From Bdellovibrio sp. ZAP7 (GTDB taxonomy: Bacteria; Bdellovibrionota; FAC87; UBA2466), in the NCBI GenBank assembly GCA_945878405.1, contig CAMCTJ010000001.1:196304-260303 (forward strand): a stretch of DNA of 64,000 nucleotides. Reading direction: 5' to 3'. Positions 42,481-51,412 of this stretch are shown here, piece by piece; the stretch's first letter is position 1; every line of letters begins with the position of its first letter. A model generated the notes under the pieces. That model made no database searches and was not told the origin of the DNA. It was given only the letters and a program-made list of their open reading frames with translations. The translations under genes were made by a program, and so were the position numbers.

Positions 42481-43022
42481 CCAACAGCTAGGCTGGGAAT
42501 AAGAAGTTCTGCACTAGGAACCGCCTCAAGTTGATTGAGGGCGCCAGATACTTTGGCCCCTTTAAGAACTGATAGTCCCTCACGATAATTGAGCTCGCCA
42601 TTTAGTTTCGCATTGGAACCAATTTCAATATCAGTCGCTTCTATTTTTCCAGAAAACTCGCCATCGACGTAACACTTTCCACCCGCGACAACTGAGCCCC
42701 CAACAAACTTCCCGGTAATATGAACATCTCCTCCAGCCGAGATATTTCCCTCAATCATTTCACCTTCGACTTGAACATTACCGCTCAGGGTTTCTATATT
42801 CCCTCTGCAACTTCCTTTAATACAAACACTAGAGCTATCTCGTGCAGTGATGTTTCCTAGGATTTCGCCACTGAGTTCCAGATCACAGGTAACTAAAATA
42901 TCCCCCTTGAGCCGGCTACCTTTTAGAATGGAATTGATTTTCTTTGGAGTTGGAGAGACTCTCAAAATGGGCTCGACTGTCACTGCTGTTTTGACCTCGT
43001 TTTTTTTGTTAAAAAAAGACAT
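42477..43022 (-). CDS. Bactofilin family cytoskeletal protein
   Basis: A 181-residue protein with an unstructured basic N-terminus, then a right-handed beta-helix of about 100 residues (SRLKGDILVTCDLELSGEILG..., repeated hydrophobic strands with Gly turns) and a short tail. Bactofilins self-assemble into filaments for cell shape and stalk or polar functions, and link to murein enzymes. It overlaps the convergent nrdB stop. Confidence 0.93.
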   Translation of the reverse strand: MSFFNKKNEVKTAVTVEPILRVSPTPKKINSILKGSRLKGDILVTCDLELSGEILGNITARDSSSVCIKGSCRGNIETLSGNVQVEGEMIEGNISAGGDVHITGKFVGGSVVAGGKCYVDGEFSGKIEATDIEIGSNAKLNGELNYREGLSVLKGAKVSGALNQLEAVPSAELLIPSLAVG

Positions 43023-43248
43023 GGGTTCCCTACCTTTTCTCCTTCCTAAATCGGCAGTTTTGATTCCTAACTTGACCCGTTCTCAACACGCCGTGCTGTA
43101 AACGAACGTGCCGCTTACCTGCCTTTTTTTGGCGTGGTCTTAGGGAATACGGGACTTCTTGCGGAAAACTTAGGCCCTGAACTTGGCACCTGCTTGCAAA
43201 TAACAAGTCGAAACGCGAATGGCTTCGGCGTGGAGCGTGTGCGGAATT

Positions 43249-44124
43249 ATGAAGAACTTTTTAATTGTCCTAACCCTATCGGCTCTGTCCCTGATGGGCT
43301 GCAATAAAAATTCAACTAGTGGCTTTAGTACCAAAATTGGAATTGTTCTCGATGGGTCCGTTCCAGAAGATCAACGCGACTTGATTGATCTCGATTTATC
43401 AAACCTATCGCGCCTGAATCTTTCCGTAAGCTCGTCAGATCTCCAAGTTTTAAATGTGAATAGCTTTAGTGGCTCAGATCTCGTTGGTTGGCTCACCACC
43501 CGTGTCCATTTTATAGTAGGGGAAGATTTTGATTATGCCGAGCAAGCCTCGATCGTAGGAACTCTTTCTTACCGTCCTCAGATTTTTTCAAGTACGCTTT
43601 TGGATGATGATTTTCTAGCTCAGAATAGTCTGGTAACTATTATGGTGAACATCGGAAGCGCACTCTACCGCTATGGCAAAAACAATTCCGAAGTCCTAAC
43701 GCTCGATGTAGGGGGCCAGCGCATTTACGTCCGAAGCCCGCGAGTAGGAGTAATTCAGATTGGTGAAGGGCTTTTTTCTTCTTGGTCCGTGAGAGGCACC
43801 AGCAGCAATACCCTTGCGAATAGTCTCATACGACTTTCTGTTTTTTTCCACGAAGCGCGACACTCAGATGGAAACGGCGACAACGTCACATTTCCCCATG
43901 CGGTGTGTCCTGATTGGCATGATTATGGAGGAAACTATTCTTGCGATAGCAGCTCCAACGGCCCCTACGTAGTGGATTCTATTATGTTGAGAAACCTCAG
44001 ATCTGCTTGCGTGGGTTGCTCCAACACAGAAATTCAAACGTTCAAGGCTTTCCAGGCAGATGCAGAAAGTCGTCTTCTTCCTGGTTCTACTTATAAAGAT
44101 ATACGACCTGAGCAAATCCCTTGA
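43249..44124 (+). CDS. Lipoprotein with HEARH zincin-like motif
   Basis: About 291 residues. A lipoprotein signal ends LMGC (Cys18). Residues 201-205 read HEARH, the HExxH zinc-binding pattern, followed by SDG and later by Cys pairs (CPDW, CDSSS, CVGC). A metal-dependent protease or peptidase is suggested, but the third zinc ligand and family are not clear. The mature region before residue 190 contains beta-type sequence. ATG 43249 with GGAAT upstream is preferred to GCG-rich 43219. The next gene overlaps its stop. Confidence 0.6.
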   Translation: MKNFLIVLTLSALSLMGCNKNSTSGFSTKIGIVLDGSVPEDQRDLIDLDLSNLSRLNLSVSSSDLQVLNVNSFSGSDLVGWLTTRVHFIVGEDFDYAEQASIVGTLSYRPQIFSSTLLDDDFLAQNSLVTIMVNIGSALYRYGKNNSEVLTLDVGGQRIYVRSPRVGVIQIGEGLFSSWSVRGTSSNTLANSLIRLSVFFHEARHSDGNGDNVTFPHAVCPDWHDYGGNYSCDSSSNGPYVVDSIMLRNLRSACVGCSNTEIQTFKAFQADAESRLLPGSTYKDIRPEQIP

Positions 44125-44678
44125 AGAAAAAGAAAAGACATCTTTATTTTTTATTCTGGGCGCTTACTTTCATAAGCTTTGCCTCTTTGCTTGGCTGGTA
44201 TTTATTAGATCAGTTCAAGGAAAAGTCCTCCGAACAAGCTAACTTTCTCGAAGAGCCGTCAAATGCTGTTCAGGTAGTTGAACAAAGAGATGCCGACCCT
44301 GAAGAAGTAAGGCCCCTACCAGATATTTCTTCGGAGGAATTGGCGTTTCGCCAACGAGCCAATCAAGTGCTAGAGGACTTTCCCAAGAAAAACATTTTGA
44401 AAGAACGGGGGCGAGATCAGCATAAGCCGCCAAGAGAGCTCGTGGAGGCGAGTAGTGAGTTAGGGACAATAGAGGATTTACTCGATAAAAATCCGGAGTT
44501 AGCAAAAGAAGGACTCCGATTTTATCGAAAATGTGCCCTGAGAGACGAGCTCCTCACCTCGCTTAGAGCGCTCTGTCTGCACAATTTAAAAACAAGGGCT
44601 AAAAAGACTGGCTTTGATAAGCGGATTCGCTGGAGTGAATTTCCAGACAATCTTCATCGAATAGCTGACAAACTATAA
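44121..44678 (+). CDS. Single-pass membrane protein of unknown function
   Basis: A 185-residue protein: Lys-rich N-terminus, one membrane span (about 9-29), then a charged periplasmic region. TTG start overlaps the previous stop (TTGA), so it is coupled to the HEARH lipoprotein and may be its partner. No family recognised. Its last six bases overlap the convergent outer-membrane gene. Confidence 0.6.
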   Translation: MKKKKRHLYFLFWALTFISFASLLGWYLLDQFKEKSSEQANFLEEPSNAVQVVEQRDADPEEVRPLPDISSEELAFRQRANQVLEDFPKKNILKERGRDQHKPPRELVEASSELGTIEDLLDKNPELAKEGLRFYRKCALRDELLTSLRALCLHNLKTRAKKTGFDKRIRWSEFPDNLHRIADKL

Positions 44679-45407
44679 TCGGAATCGAAGGCTGGCTAAC
44701 AGCTGAATGACTCGATTGTAAATTCCTTGTTCGAGAGCCACTTGATTGATGTCAGAAAGACCCCAACCGTAACGAGCGCCAATTCCCATTTCTAAATCAT
44801 CAGAAAGCGCTAACTCAAGGCCCGCTCCTACATAAATCCCAACTTCGAAACGGTTTGTTGCTGAAGTAGTGTCGAGTGAAATTCCGTTAGTGGCATCTGA
44901 TGCTGAATGCAGATAAGCGATCCACGGCCCGGCCATTAAACTGGGGGCGATATTATTCCAAGGAAACTTGGCCTTTAAAAAGACAGGGACTTCAAAATAT
45001 TTGAGGCTTGTTTCTCTAACAGTGACTACTCCAGACTCCTTCCAGCCTTTGTTCATGTAATTGAGTTCTGCTTGAACAAACCATTGGTCCATTAATCGAT
45101 ATTCAACACCAGCGCCGCCGGTATAGGCGGTCTTTTCCAGTTTTCCACGATCTGAATTATTGGTTCGAAGTTGCCCCAGGTGGATTTCGAAAAACCAAGG
45201 AGAAAGATTTGCGGGAGTCTCAGAGTCGGATGGAACAGGCTTCGCAACAGGCTGAACAACTGCTTGCGGGGCCGCCACCTCAGGCTTTACGATTTCGGCA
45301 GCTGGGGTTTCCTCTACCGCCATTTCTTCAGAGTTGATTTCATTAACATCTGCTGCGAATCCATTAACGGCGATTAAAAGGGCCAAACCAAAAATCTGTT
45401 TTTTCAT
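44673..45407 (-). CDS. Outer membrane beta-barrel protein
   Basis: About 244 residues with a signal peptide (MKKQIFGLALLIAVNGFAA) and an acidic, Pro/Val-rich linker, then about eight amphipathic strands ending in LASLRFRL, similar to PorT/OmpW-like barrels. GGGA precedes ATG 45407. The gene follows tRNA-Phe by 33 bases on the same strand. Specific function unknown. Confidence 0.7.
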   Translation of the reverse strand: MKKQIFGLALLIAVNGFAADVNEINSEEMAVEETPAAEIVKPEVAAPQAVVQPVAKPVPSDSETPANLSPWFFEIHLGQLRTNNSDRGKLEKTAYTGGAGVEYRLMDQWFVQAELNYMNKGWKESGVVTVRETSLKYFEVPVFLKAKFPWNNIAPSLMAGPWIAYLHSASDATNGISLDTTSATNRFEVGIYVGAGLELALSDDLEMGIGARYGWGLSDINQVALEQGIYNRVIQLLASLRFRL

Positions 45408-45440
45408 AAATTCCCACGTTTTATTTGATGTAAAAAGATG

Positions 45441-45513
45441 TGCCCAGGGACGGAATCGAACCGCCGACACGAGGATTTTCAATCCTCTGCTCTACCGACT
45501 GAGCTACCTGGGC
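45441..45513 (-). tRNA. tRNA-Phe (GAA)
   Basis: Reverse complement folds as a 73-nt cloverleaf: acceptor GCCCAGG/CCTGGGC, anticodon stem GAGGA/TCCTC with loop TTGAAAA (anticodon GAA), T loop TTCGAAT. Discriminator is A; the CCA end is not encoded. It lies between rdgB and the outer-membrane gene. Confidence 0.95.
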
Positions 45514-45566
45514 AAGCCGAACACGTACAAAAAGAGCTAAGAAGGTATCTTCTCGGTCGGGGGTGG

Positions 45567-46163
45567 TCAAGAGAGCTTGTGGGGATTCTTTTTCGCCCAA
45601 TCTAAGAAAGCTTGTACAGCTTGAGCTCGGTGGCTCACCAGGGCTTTCTCCGCCGAAGGTGCCTCTCCCAGGGACTTTGCTAACTGGCTGGAATAAAAAA
45701 TGGGGTCATAACCGAACCCACCGGTCCCCTTAGGATTTCGGTCGATTCTTCCCTCGCAGACCCCCTCAAAATAGAGAGGCTCGCCCCGGGGAATTAAGTA
45801 ACAAAGAATGCAGCGAAATCGGGCAGTCCACTGATCGGCCGGATAAGGGGCTAACTGTTCATACAGTTTTTGAAACCGCTCTTTCCAGGAAATACCCTCT
45901 CCCCCGAATCGAGCGCTCCACAGTCCCGGTGCCCCATTCAGGGCATCGATCTCAAGGCCTGAATCATCTGAAAGCACGGGAATTTGATAGATCTCGACGT
46001 ATGCCTTTGCTTTCTTGTATGCGTTTTCTCGGTAAGTGGTTCCGTTTTCATCAACTTCGGGAGCGCGATGGTCGGCCGGCACACAACTAAACTGGGGGGA
46101 CAACAGACTTTGGAATTCTTTTAGCTTTCCTAAATTTTGAGAAGCAATCAAAACAGAATTCAC
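45567..46163 (-). CDS. rdgB: XTP/dITP diphosphatase (non-canonical purine NTP pyrophosphatase)
   Basis: A 198-residue Ham1/RdgB enzyme that removes ITP, dITP and [33 protein letters not shown] and [10 protein letters not shown] are standard. GTG start overlaps the rph stop (GTGA), so both are one operon, as is common. Confidence 0.95.
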   Translation of the reverse strand: MNSVLIASQNLGKLKEFQSLLSPQFSCVPADHRAPEVDENGTTYRENAYKKAKAYVEIYQIPVLSDDSGLEIDALNGAPGLWSARFGGEGISWKERFQKLYEQLAPYPADQWTARFRCILCYLIPRGEPLYFEGVCEGRIDRNPKGTGGFGYDPIFYSSQLAKSLGEAPSAEKALVSHRAQAVQAFLDWAKKNPHKLS

Positions 46164-46876
46164 TTCATCAGAACCTGTTTTTGAATTTGAAAGAGCTCCT
46201 GAATTCCCTTTTCTGCCAATGACAAGAGACTGTGTAAACTTTCACGATCGAAAGGTTCGCTTTCTGCGGTTCCCTGAACCTCAACAAATTTTCCCTCAGA
46301 AGTCATGACCACATTCATATCCACTTCAGCATCTTTATCTTCTGGGTAATCCAAATCGAGAACAGGAACTCCTTTTACAACGCCAACTGAAATCGCAGCC
46401 ACTGATTTTCGGGCAGCTTGGCTTAAGGAGGGAATTTTTTGCGACATTTTTTGGAGTGCTAACATCACCGCCACATAGCTCCCGGTAATGGACGCAGTTC
46501 GCGTTCCTCCATCAGCATCAATGACATCGCAATCAACCAAAACAGAACGTTCTCCTAATAAAGAAAGATCAACGGCAGCTCGCAAGGACCGACCAATCAA
46601 CCGTTGAATTTCCATGGTCCTACCGCCAATTTTACTTCTTTCTCTTTGAATTCTTTGACCCGAACTTGCGGGCAACATCGAATACTCAGCACTCAACCAA
46701 CCTTTTCCCTGACCTCTCAGCCAACCAGGAACCGAGTCCTCAATCATGGCAGAACAAACGACGCGAGTGCCTCCCATTTCAATCAAACAAGAACCAGGCG
46801 GATGAGATAGATAGTGCGGAGTAATTTTAATGGGGCGTAGTTGATCGGCAGTGCGGCCGCTATGTCGTAACGTCAT
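46160..46876 (-). CDS. rph: Ribonuclease PH
   Basis: A 238-residue phosphorolytic exoribonuclease trimming tRNA 3' ends. [22 protein letters not shown], the [20 protein letters not shown] region and [18 protein letters not shown] are diagnostic. Followed by rdgB and preceded by the amidase gene three bases away. Confidence 0.97.
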   Translation of the reverse strand: MTLRHSGRTADQLRPIKITPHYLSHPPGSCLIEMGGTRVVCSAMIEDSVPGWLRGQGKGWLSAEYSMLPASSGQRIQRERSKIGGRTMEIQRLIGRSLRAAVDLSLLGERSVLVDCDVIDADGGTRTASITGSYVAVMLALQKMSQKIPSLSQAARKSVAAISVGVVKGVPVLDLDYPEDKDAEVDMNVVMTSEGKFVEVQGTAESEPFDRESLHSLLSLAEKGIQELFQIQKQVLMK

Positions 46877-46878
46877 TT

Positions 46879-47832
46879 TTATCCTAACTTTCTAGTTCTG
46901 AGACCAAACTCAATAATGCCGGAGCTTATAGCACTGGCCAGACGTTTTAGGTAGGCTTCTTTCGTAAGGAGTGTGGATTCTTCGGGATGGGTCACGTAAC
47001 CAACTTCAACCAAAATGGCAGGCATATTGGTTCCATGCAAAACGGTGAATGGTCCCTGTCGAACTCCGCGTCCGTTAGAGAGCACCTTATTAGAAATGGA
47101 AGAAAACATTTCTTCTGCAAACTTAGCACTTTCATTTGTATGAAAAGTAGTCCGAACGTCCGACAAAATAGACAGCACATCGTCTTTGCCGGATGGAATT
47201 TGGCCTTCACTCTCTTTCAATGCAAGCCGCTCGGTTTCGGGATCAGACGCCTCTGGACTTAAAAAATAAACTTCAAAGCCCCGGGCTTTAGATACGGGCG
47301 AAGAATTGAGGTGAACACTCACAAACATGTCGGCACCCCACTCATTTGCCATTCGAGCTCTTTCCTTGAGAGGAATGAAAACATCTTCTTCGCGTGTCAG
47401 TCTCAGCTCCACCGGATAGCCCTGCAGTTTGGAAATTCGCTCGACTTCTCTTTTTACTTTTTTGGCAATATTCAGGCTTGCTTGTTTTTCTCGAATCCCG
47501 TGGCGGCCTGCTGCCCCATCATCTTTTCCCCCGTGTCCGGGATCAATCATGACTTTAAGTCGATAGCTTGCAGTTTCTTTGTCAGGATCACTTACCCGTT
47601 TTGATTTCTCGGTTTTTTTCTGGGCCGGCTTCTCAAGCTCGACAATATTCACGGGGCTCATCAATAGATTCTGGTCACGATCAAAATGGTGAGGAAGCGC
47701 ACTGTCAGATTCCTCGAAGGGAGAAGGCGGTTCTTTCGCGATGCAACGTCCTTCAGTGACGCTCAAAGCAACCAAAAAAAGCAGTAATAGCTTACAATGA
47801 GAAATCCACTTCCGGCATCTCGTCTTACTCAT
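46879..47832 (-). CDS. N-acetylmuramoyl-L-alanine amidase (Amidase_3)
   Basis: About 317 residues. A signal peptide is followed by a linker and the zinc amidase domain: [11 protein letters not shown] (first His), HLNSS (second His) and [11 protein letters not shown] (catalytic Glu). It cleaves the bond between MurNAc and the stem peptide. ATG 47832 is preferred over GTG 47865; it lies only 12 bases from the divergent SpoIID start. Three bases from rph, so probably in the same operon. Confidence 0.92.
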   Translation of the reverse strand: MSKTRCRKWISHCKLLLLFLVALSVTEGRCIAKEPPSPFEESDSALPHHFDRDQNLLMSPVNIVELEKPAQKKTEKSKRVSDPDKETASYRLKVMIDPGHGGKDDGAAGRHGIREKQASLNIAKKVKREVERISKLQGYPVELRLTREEDVFIPLKERARMANEWGADMFVSVHLNSSPVSKARGFEVYFLSPEASDPETERLALKESEGQIPSGKDDVLSILSDVRTTFHTNESAKFAEEMFSSISNKVLSNGRGVRQGPFTVLHGTNMPAILVEVGYVTHPEESTLLTKEAYLKRLASAISSGIIEFGLRTRKLG

Positions 47833-47844
47833 CTGGAAATCTTG

Positions 47845-49005
47845 ATGAACAAAAAACTTCGACACATTTACCTTCTTGGGTTCTTTTTTTGTTTGGGATT
47901 TGTTGCGACGATCAGTGAGGGAGTAACTAGTAATAAAGATAGTAACACAGCCGTCAGAGTTCTTCTAGACAAGGCGATCCCAAAAGGAAAAGTAAATTCA
48001 CTCCTCTATTCAACCTTTTATCGTTCTCAGCCGGCTCGAGGCTGGATCCGCGCAGAGCGAAATCTTGATATCTTGCTCGGCCCATCGCAACAGAACCCGA
48101 TCATAGTAAATTCAACTCCCCTTCAGGATAGTTTCGTTTTTGTTCGGGGTGGGAGAAACCCGTCAGACAAAATTAGTTTTCACGGGCGCTTATTTCGAGG
48201 CGCCTTAAAGTGGATGCGGAACCGAGATCGGTCTTTCTCTGTCGTAAACTATTTAAGCCTGGAGGATTATTTATTGGGAACGCTAGGAAGCGAGATGAGT
48301 CCTTCTTGGGAACTCGAGGCTCTCAAAGCACAAGCCGTCGCTTCGAGAACCTACGCTTTGTATAGGATTCAACACCCGAAGCAAGCCGAGTTTGACTTAG
48401 AAAAAACCACTCAAGATCAAGTCTATGGAGGAGTGGAATCGGAACACCCCAGAGTAGCAGAGGCGGTAAAACAAACTGCGGGTGAAGTGCTTTTATTTAA
48501 AGATCTTCCGATTAAGGCCTTTTTTCATTCCCGGTGTGGTGGCAGCACTGAGACCCCGGCTTTTGTATGGAACCACCAACAGGGATATCCTCAGAAGAAA
48601 GTTTCCTGCCCTTACTGTCTGCAAAAGCCGTTTTCATGGCAAACATTTGTGCGAATAGATGAACTGCTGAAGTGGACGGGTTTAGACTTTGGTCGAGACT
48701 TTAAAATTGAGCCAGGAGATCGGGGCCCCTCGGGACGCTTGGCCAGCTTAAAGCTCATCTCCGGCGAACAAAGAGCCACAATCGGTACCGACACCCTTCG
48801 AAGTCACCTCGGTTACACTCGATTGAAAAGCGCAAACTTTGATTGGCAGCACGATGGGGAGCTGGTGATGTTTCAAGGAGTTGGAAATGGGCACGGGGTG
48901 GGAATGTGTCAATGGGGCGCTCGGCACTTAGCCCAAAAGGGCAAGACCTATCGAGAAATCCTTGCACATTATTATCCGGGATCCACTCTTAAAGTTTCAC
49001 ACTAG
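47845..49005 (+). CDS. SpoIID/LytB domain protein
   Basis: About 386 residues with a signal peptide (LLGFFFCLGFVATISEG). SLEDYLLGTLGSEMSPSWELEALKAQ, RCGGSTE and the C-terminal GNGHGVGMCQWGA are diagnostic for SpoIID, a lytic transglycosylase acting on glycan strands without stem peptides. GGAAAT lies seven bases upstream of ATG 47845. Divergent to an amidase that would make such denuded strands. Confidence 0.93.
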   Translation: MNKKLRHIYLLGFFFCLGFVATISEGVTSNKDSNTAVRVLLDKAIPKGKVNSLLYSTFYRSQPARGWIRAERNLDILLGPSQQNPIIVNSTPLQDSFVFVRGGRNPSDKISFHGRLFRGALKWMRNRDRSFSVVNYLSLEDYLLGTLGSEMSPSWELEALKAQAVASRTYALYRIQHPKQAEFDLEKTTQDQVYGGVESEHPRVAEAVKQTAGEVLLFKDLPIKAFFHSRCGGSTETPAFVWNHQQGYPQKKVSCPYCLQKPFSWQTFVRIDELLKWTGLDFGRDFKIEPGDRGPSGRLASLKLISGEQRATIGTDTLRSHLGYTRLKSANFDWQHDGELVMFQGVGNGHGVGMCQWGARHLAQKGKTYREILAHYYPGSTLKVSH

Positions 49006-49037
49006 CTTTTTACCCTCTTTTTTTTTATGACACTGCA

Positions 49038-50051
49038 GTGAGAATCGACGAATTTAATTACGAGCTACCCGATCACCTGATTGCAAGGGAACCGGTTAAC
49101 CCGAGAGATCATTCAAGACTCTTGGTGGTTGAAAGAAAATCGGGGCAGATCTCTCATCACCATTTTTTTGATCTGCCAAAATTTCTTTCGGCTGGAGACT
49201 GTCTCGTCCGAAATACTTCGCGAGTGATTCCCGCGAGAATCCCCTGTCTCTCTTTAGATGGAAAAAAGTTTGAAGTTTTTTTATTAAAAAAGAAACTGGG
49301 CAACCCAAACGTCTGGGATTGTTTGGTTAAGCCCGGGAAGAGAGTAAAAGAGGAAACTCCCCTCGTGTTGAAAGATCAAACGGTGGTGCGCGTTCGAAAA
49401 ACTCCCTCTCAAAGCTTTGAAGTTTCACTTCCAGACCGATCAGATTTTTGGACCTGGCTCGAAACCGTGGGAGAACCCCCGCTTCCTCCTTACATCAAAA
49501 GAAAACTCACGCCGGAGGATTCCCAGCGGTATCAAACCGTTTTTTCGAATGAGCTGGGATCAGTTGCCGCGCCCACAGCTGGACTGCATTTCACCGAACG
49601 TCTTCTTGATGAATTAAAGAAAAACCAGGTCCAATTCGCAGATGTTCTGCTCCATGTGGGATATGGAACTTTTGCACCTATGCGTGGGGTTCATCTGAAC
49701 GATCATGTCATGCACGAAGAGTTTTATAGCATTCCCCAAAAATCCTTAGACCTGATAAAACAAACTCAGGACTCCGGAAAGCGGGTCATTGCCGTGGGAA
49801 CAACTTCGTTAAGATCGTTAGAGTCCCTTTCTGTTTTTGGGGCCGAAGGAAACACAAACCTGTTCATCACGCCGGGCTATGAGTTTAAAGAAATCAAGGG
49901 GTTGGTGACCAATTTCCATCTCCCCTTATCAACTCTTTATGTCCTGGTTTCTGCTTTTTTAGGACAAGATCTTTGCAAAAAAGTGTATCAAGAGGCCATC
50001 GAAAAGGAGTACCGATTCTATAGTTATGGCGATGCAATGCTCGTACTCTAA
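49038..50051 (+). CDS. queA: S-adenosylmethionine:tRNA ribosyltransferase-isomerase
   Basis: A 337-residue QueA making epoxyqueuosine in tRNA wobble positions. YELPDHLIAREPVNPRDHSRLL, GLHFTE, DVLLHVGYGTFAP and LPLSTLYVLVSAF are typical. GTG start without a good ribosome-binding site. Thirty-two bases after the SpoIID gene. Confidence 0.95.
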   Translation: MRIDEFNYELPDHLIAREPVNPRDHSRLLVVERKSGQISHHHFFDLPKFLSAGDCLVRNTSRVIPARIPCLSLDGKKFEVFLLKKKLGNPNVWDCLVKPGKRVKEETPLVLKDQTVVRVRKTPSQSFEVSLPDRSDFWTWLETVGEPPLPPYIKRKLTPEDSQRYQTVFSNELGSVAAPTAGLHFTERLLDELKKNQVQFADVLLHVGYGTFAPMRGVHLNDHVMHEEFYSIPQKSLDLIKQTQDSGKRVIAVGTTSLRSLESLSVFGAEGNTNLFITPGYEFKEIKGLVTNFHLPLSTLYVLVSAFLGQDLCKKVYQEAIEKEYRFYSYGDAMLVL

Positions 50052-50059
50052 ACTCCGCC

Positions 50060-50078
50060 TTGACGATCAGGGCGTCAA
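50060..50078. promoter_or_regulatory. Hairpin between queA and rpsU
   Basis: TTGACG and CGTCAA form a perfect 6-bp stem with a 7-base loop nine bases after the queA stop. No T-run follows, so Rho-independent termination is unlikely; it may lie in the rpsU leader or overlap its promoter. Confidence 0.3.
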
Positions 50079-50168
50079 ACCAGTACCCTTGAGCACTTTA
50101 ATAGGCCAGCTGCCAACTCTAGTGAGTTGTTCGGCTGTAATCCTTAACTTGATTGGAGAGTGATTCCT

Positions 50169-50369
50169 TTGCCAAGCCTAAAGGTAAAAGACAACGAGCC
50201 TTTTGAAGGAGCGCTTCGCCGCTTTAAAAAGCTGTGCGAAAAAGGTGGAGTTCTTTCAGACGTTCGCAGAAGAGAGTTTTATGAAAAACCCTCAGTGCGA
50301 CGAAAGAAGAAGTCCATTGCTGCTCGAAAAAGAGCCTCGAAACGCGTTTTTGAGCGTCGCTCAGGGTGA
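50169..50369 (+). CDS. rpsU: 30S ribosomal protein S21
   Basis: A 66-residue S21, [20 protein letters not shown], with the basic C-terminus. TTG 50169 is the start: GGAGAG ends eight bases before it, while GTG 50160 overlaps that site. S21 opens the macromolecular-synthesis operon. yqeY follows seven bases on. Confidence 0.95.
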   Translation: MPSLKVKDNEPFEGALRRFKKLCEKGGVLSDVRRREFYEKPSVRRKKKSIAARKRASKRVFERRSG

Positions 50370-50376
50370 GATCCTT

Positions 50377-50829
50377 ATGGATTTAAAAACCACTCTGCAA
50401 AACGATATGAAATCCGCTATGAAGTCGCAGGAGCCTACGAAAGTGGGATGCTTGCGGATGCTCATAGCGGAGATCAAAAAGCGTGAAATCGACAAGCGAT
50501 CCCCGCTTGATAACGCTGAAATTCAAAAAGTCATCGCCACGCTCATTAAACAGCGTGGGGAATCAGTGACTGCTTTTGAAAAAGGCGGCCGCGCCGACCT
50601 AGCAGACAAAGAAAAAGCAGAGATTGATGTTCTCAAAGTTTATCTTCCTCAACAACTATCTCAGGCTGAAGTCGAGGCCTTAGTAGTTGCAGCTATAAAT
50701 GACTCGGGGGCCACTGGGCCTAACGACATTGGAAAAGTAATGAAAGCTGCTCTTGCAAAAGCCGACGGACGAGCCGACGGAAAATTAGTCAATGAAATTG
50801 CCAGAGCAAAGCTCACCCCTTCCGCTTAA
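50377..50829 (+). CDS. GatB/YqeY domain protein
   Basis: A 150-residue YqeY-like protein: MRMLIAEIKKREID-like sequence near the start and DIGKVMKAALAKADGRADGKLVN near the end. Related to the C-terminal tRNA-binding tail of GatB; role unknown. ATG 50377 has GGTGAG upstream. Lies between rpsU and dnaG as in many bacteria. Overlaps the next gene by 38 bases. Confidence 0.93.
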   Translation: MDLKTTLQNDMKSAMKSQEPTKVGCLRMLIAEIKKREIDKRSPLDNAEIQKVIATLIKQRGESVTAFEKGGRADLADKEKAEIDVLKVYLPQQLSQAEVEALVVAAINDSGATGPNDIGKVMKAALAKADGRADGKLVNEIARAKLTPSA

Positions 50830-51397
50830 GTTCTACCAAAGAGATACTGTCACCGTAGCTAAAGACCTCCTGGGCAAGGGACTTTTTGTTCGTAAAAACA
50901 AGGCTCGGTTTCTGTGCGAAATCGTAGAAGTTGAAGCCTATTTGGGTAAGCACGACGAAGCCAGCCATAGCTTTCGAGGGCCGACCCAAAGAAACCAATC
51001 GATGTTTCAAGTCGGAGGAACGGCTTACGTTTATTTGATTTATGGTTTTTATTTTTGTGTGAATGTTGTGACCGAGGAGAAGGGCGTCGGATCAGCTGTC
51101 CTTTTGAGAGCTGCGGCACCTTTAAGTGGACATAAAGAAATGCAAAAGAATCGAAAACTTAAAGAGCTTTCGCGCCCCGAACAACTCTTAAGTGGCCCAG
51201 GCAAACTAGCCCAGGCCCTGGGAATTGATCGCGCTTTTGATGGCAAAAAATTTAATCGACCCGACTTTAAAATTATCGACTTAGGAAACGTTTTGAGCGA
51301 ATCTGCGATTAGTTCTTCACCTCGGATTGGCATCAGTAAGGCAAAAGATCAGCACTTAAGATTTTTTATTAAAAACAGCCCTTGGCTCTCAAGATAG
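50792..51397 (+). CDS. 3-methyladenine DNA glycosylase (AAG/MPG family)
   Basis: A 201-residue alkyladenine glycosylase. LGKGLFVRK, IVEVEAYLGKHDEASHS (catalytic Glu), YVYLIYGFYFCVNVVT and SGPGKLAQALGID are family hallmarks. It excises alkylated purines. Found inside the rpsU-dnaG-rpoD cluster, overlapping yqeY by 38 bases; an internal start would reduce the overlap but none is better placed. Confidence 0.93.
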   Translation: MKLPEQSSPLPLKFYQRDTVTVAKDLLGKGLFVRKNKARFLCEIVEVEAYLGKHDEASHSFRGPTQRNQSMFQVGGTAYVYLIYGFYFCVNVVTEEKGVGSAVLLRAAAPLSGHKEMQKNRKLKELSRPEQLLSGPGKLAQALGIDRAFDGKKFNRPDFKIIDLGNVLSESAISSSPRIGISKAKDQHLRFFIKNSPWLSR

Positions 51398-51412
51398 GGA
51401 AAGGAATAGATT

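Noticed and set aside
43023-43248. SRP or 6S RNA in the gap before the HEARH lipoprotein
   Set aside because: No extended pairing or conserved SRP loop sequence was found.
45441-45513. tRNA-Phe as an integration site for a mobile element
   Set aside because: No integrase, no repeated 3' tRNA end and ordinary genes on both sides.
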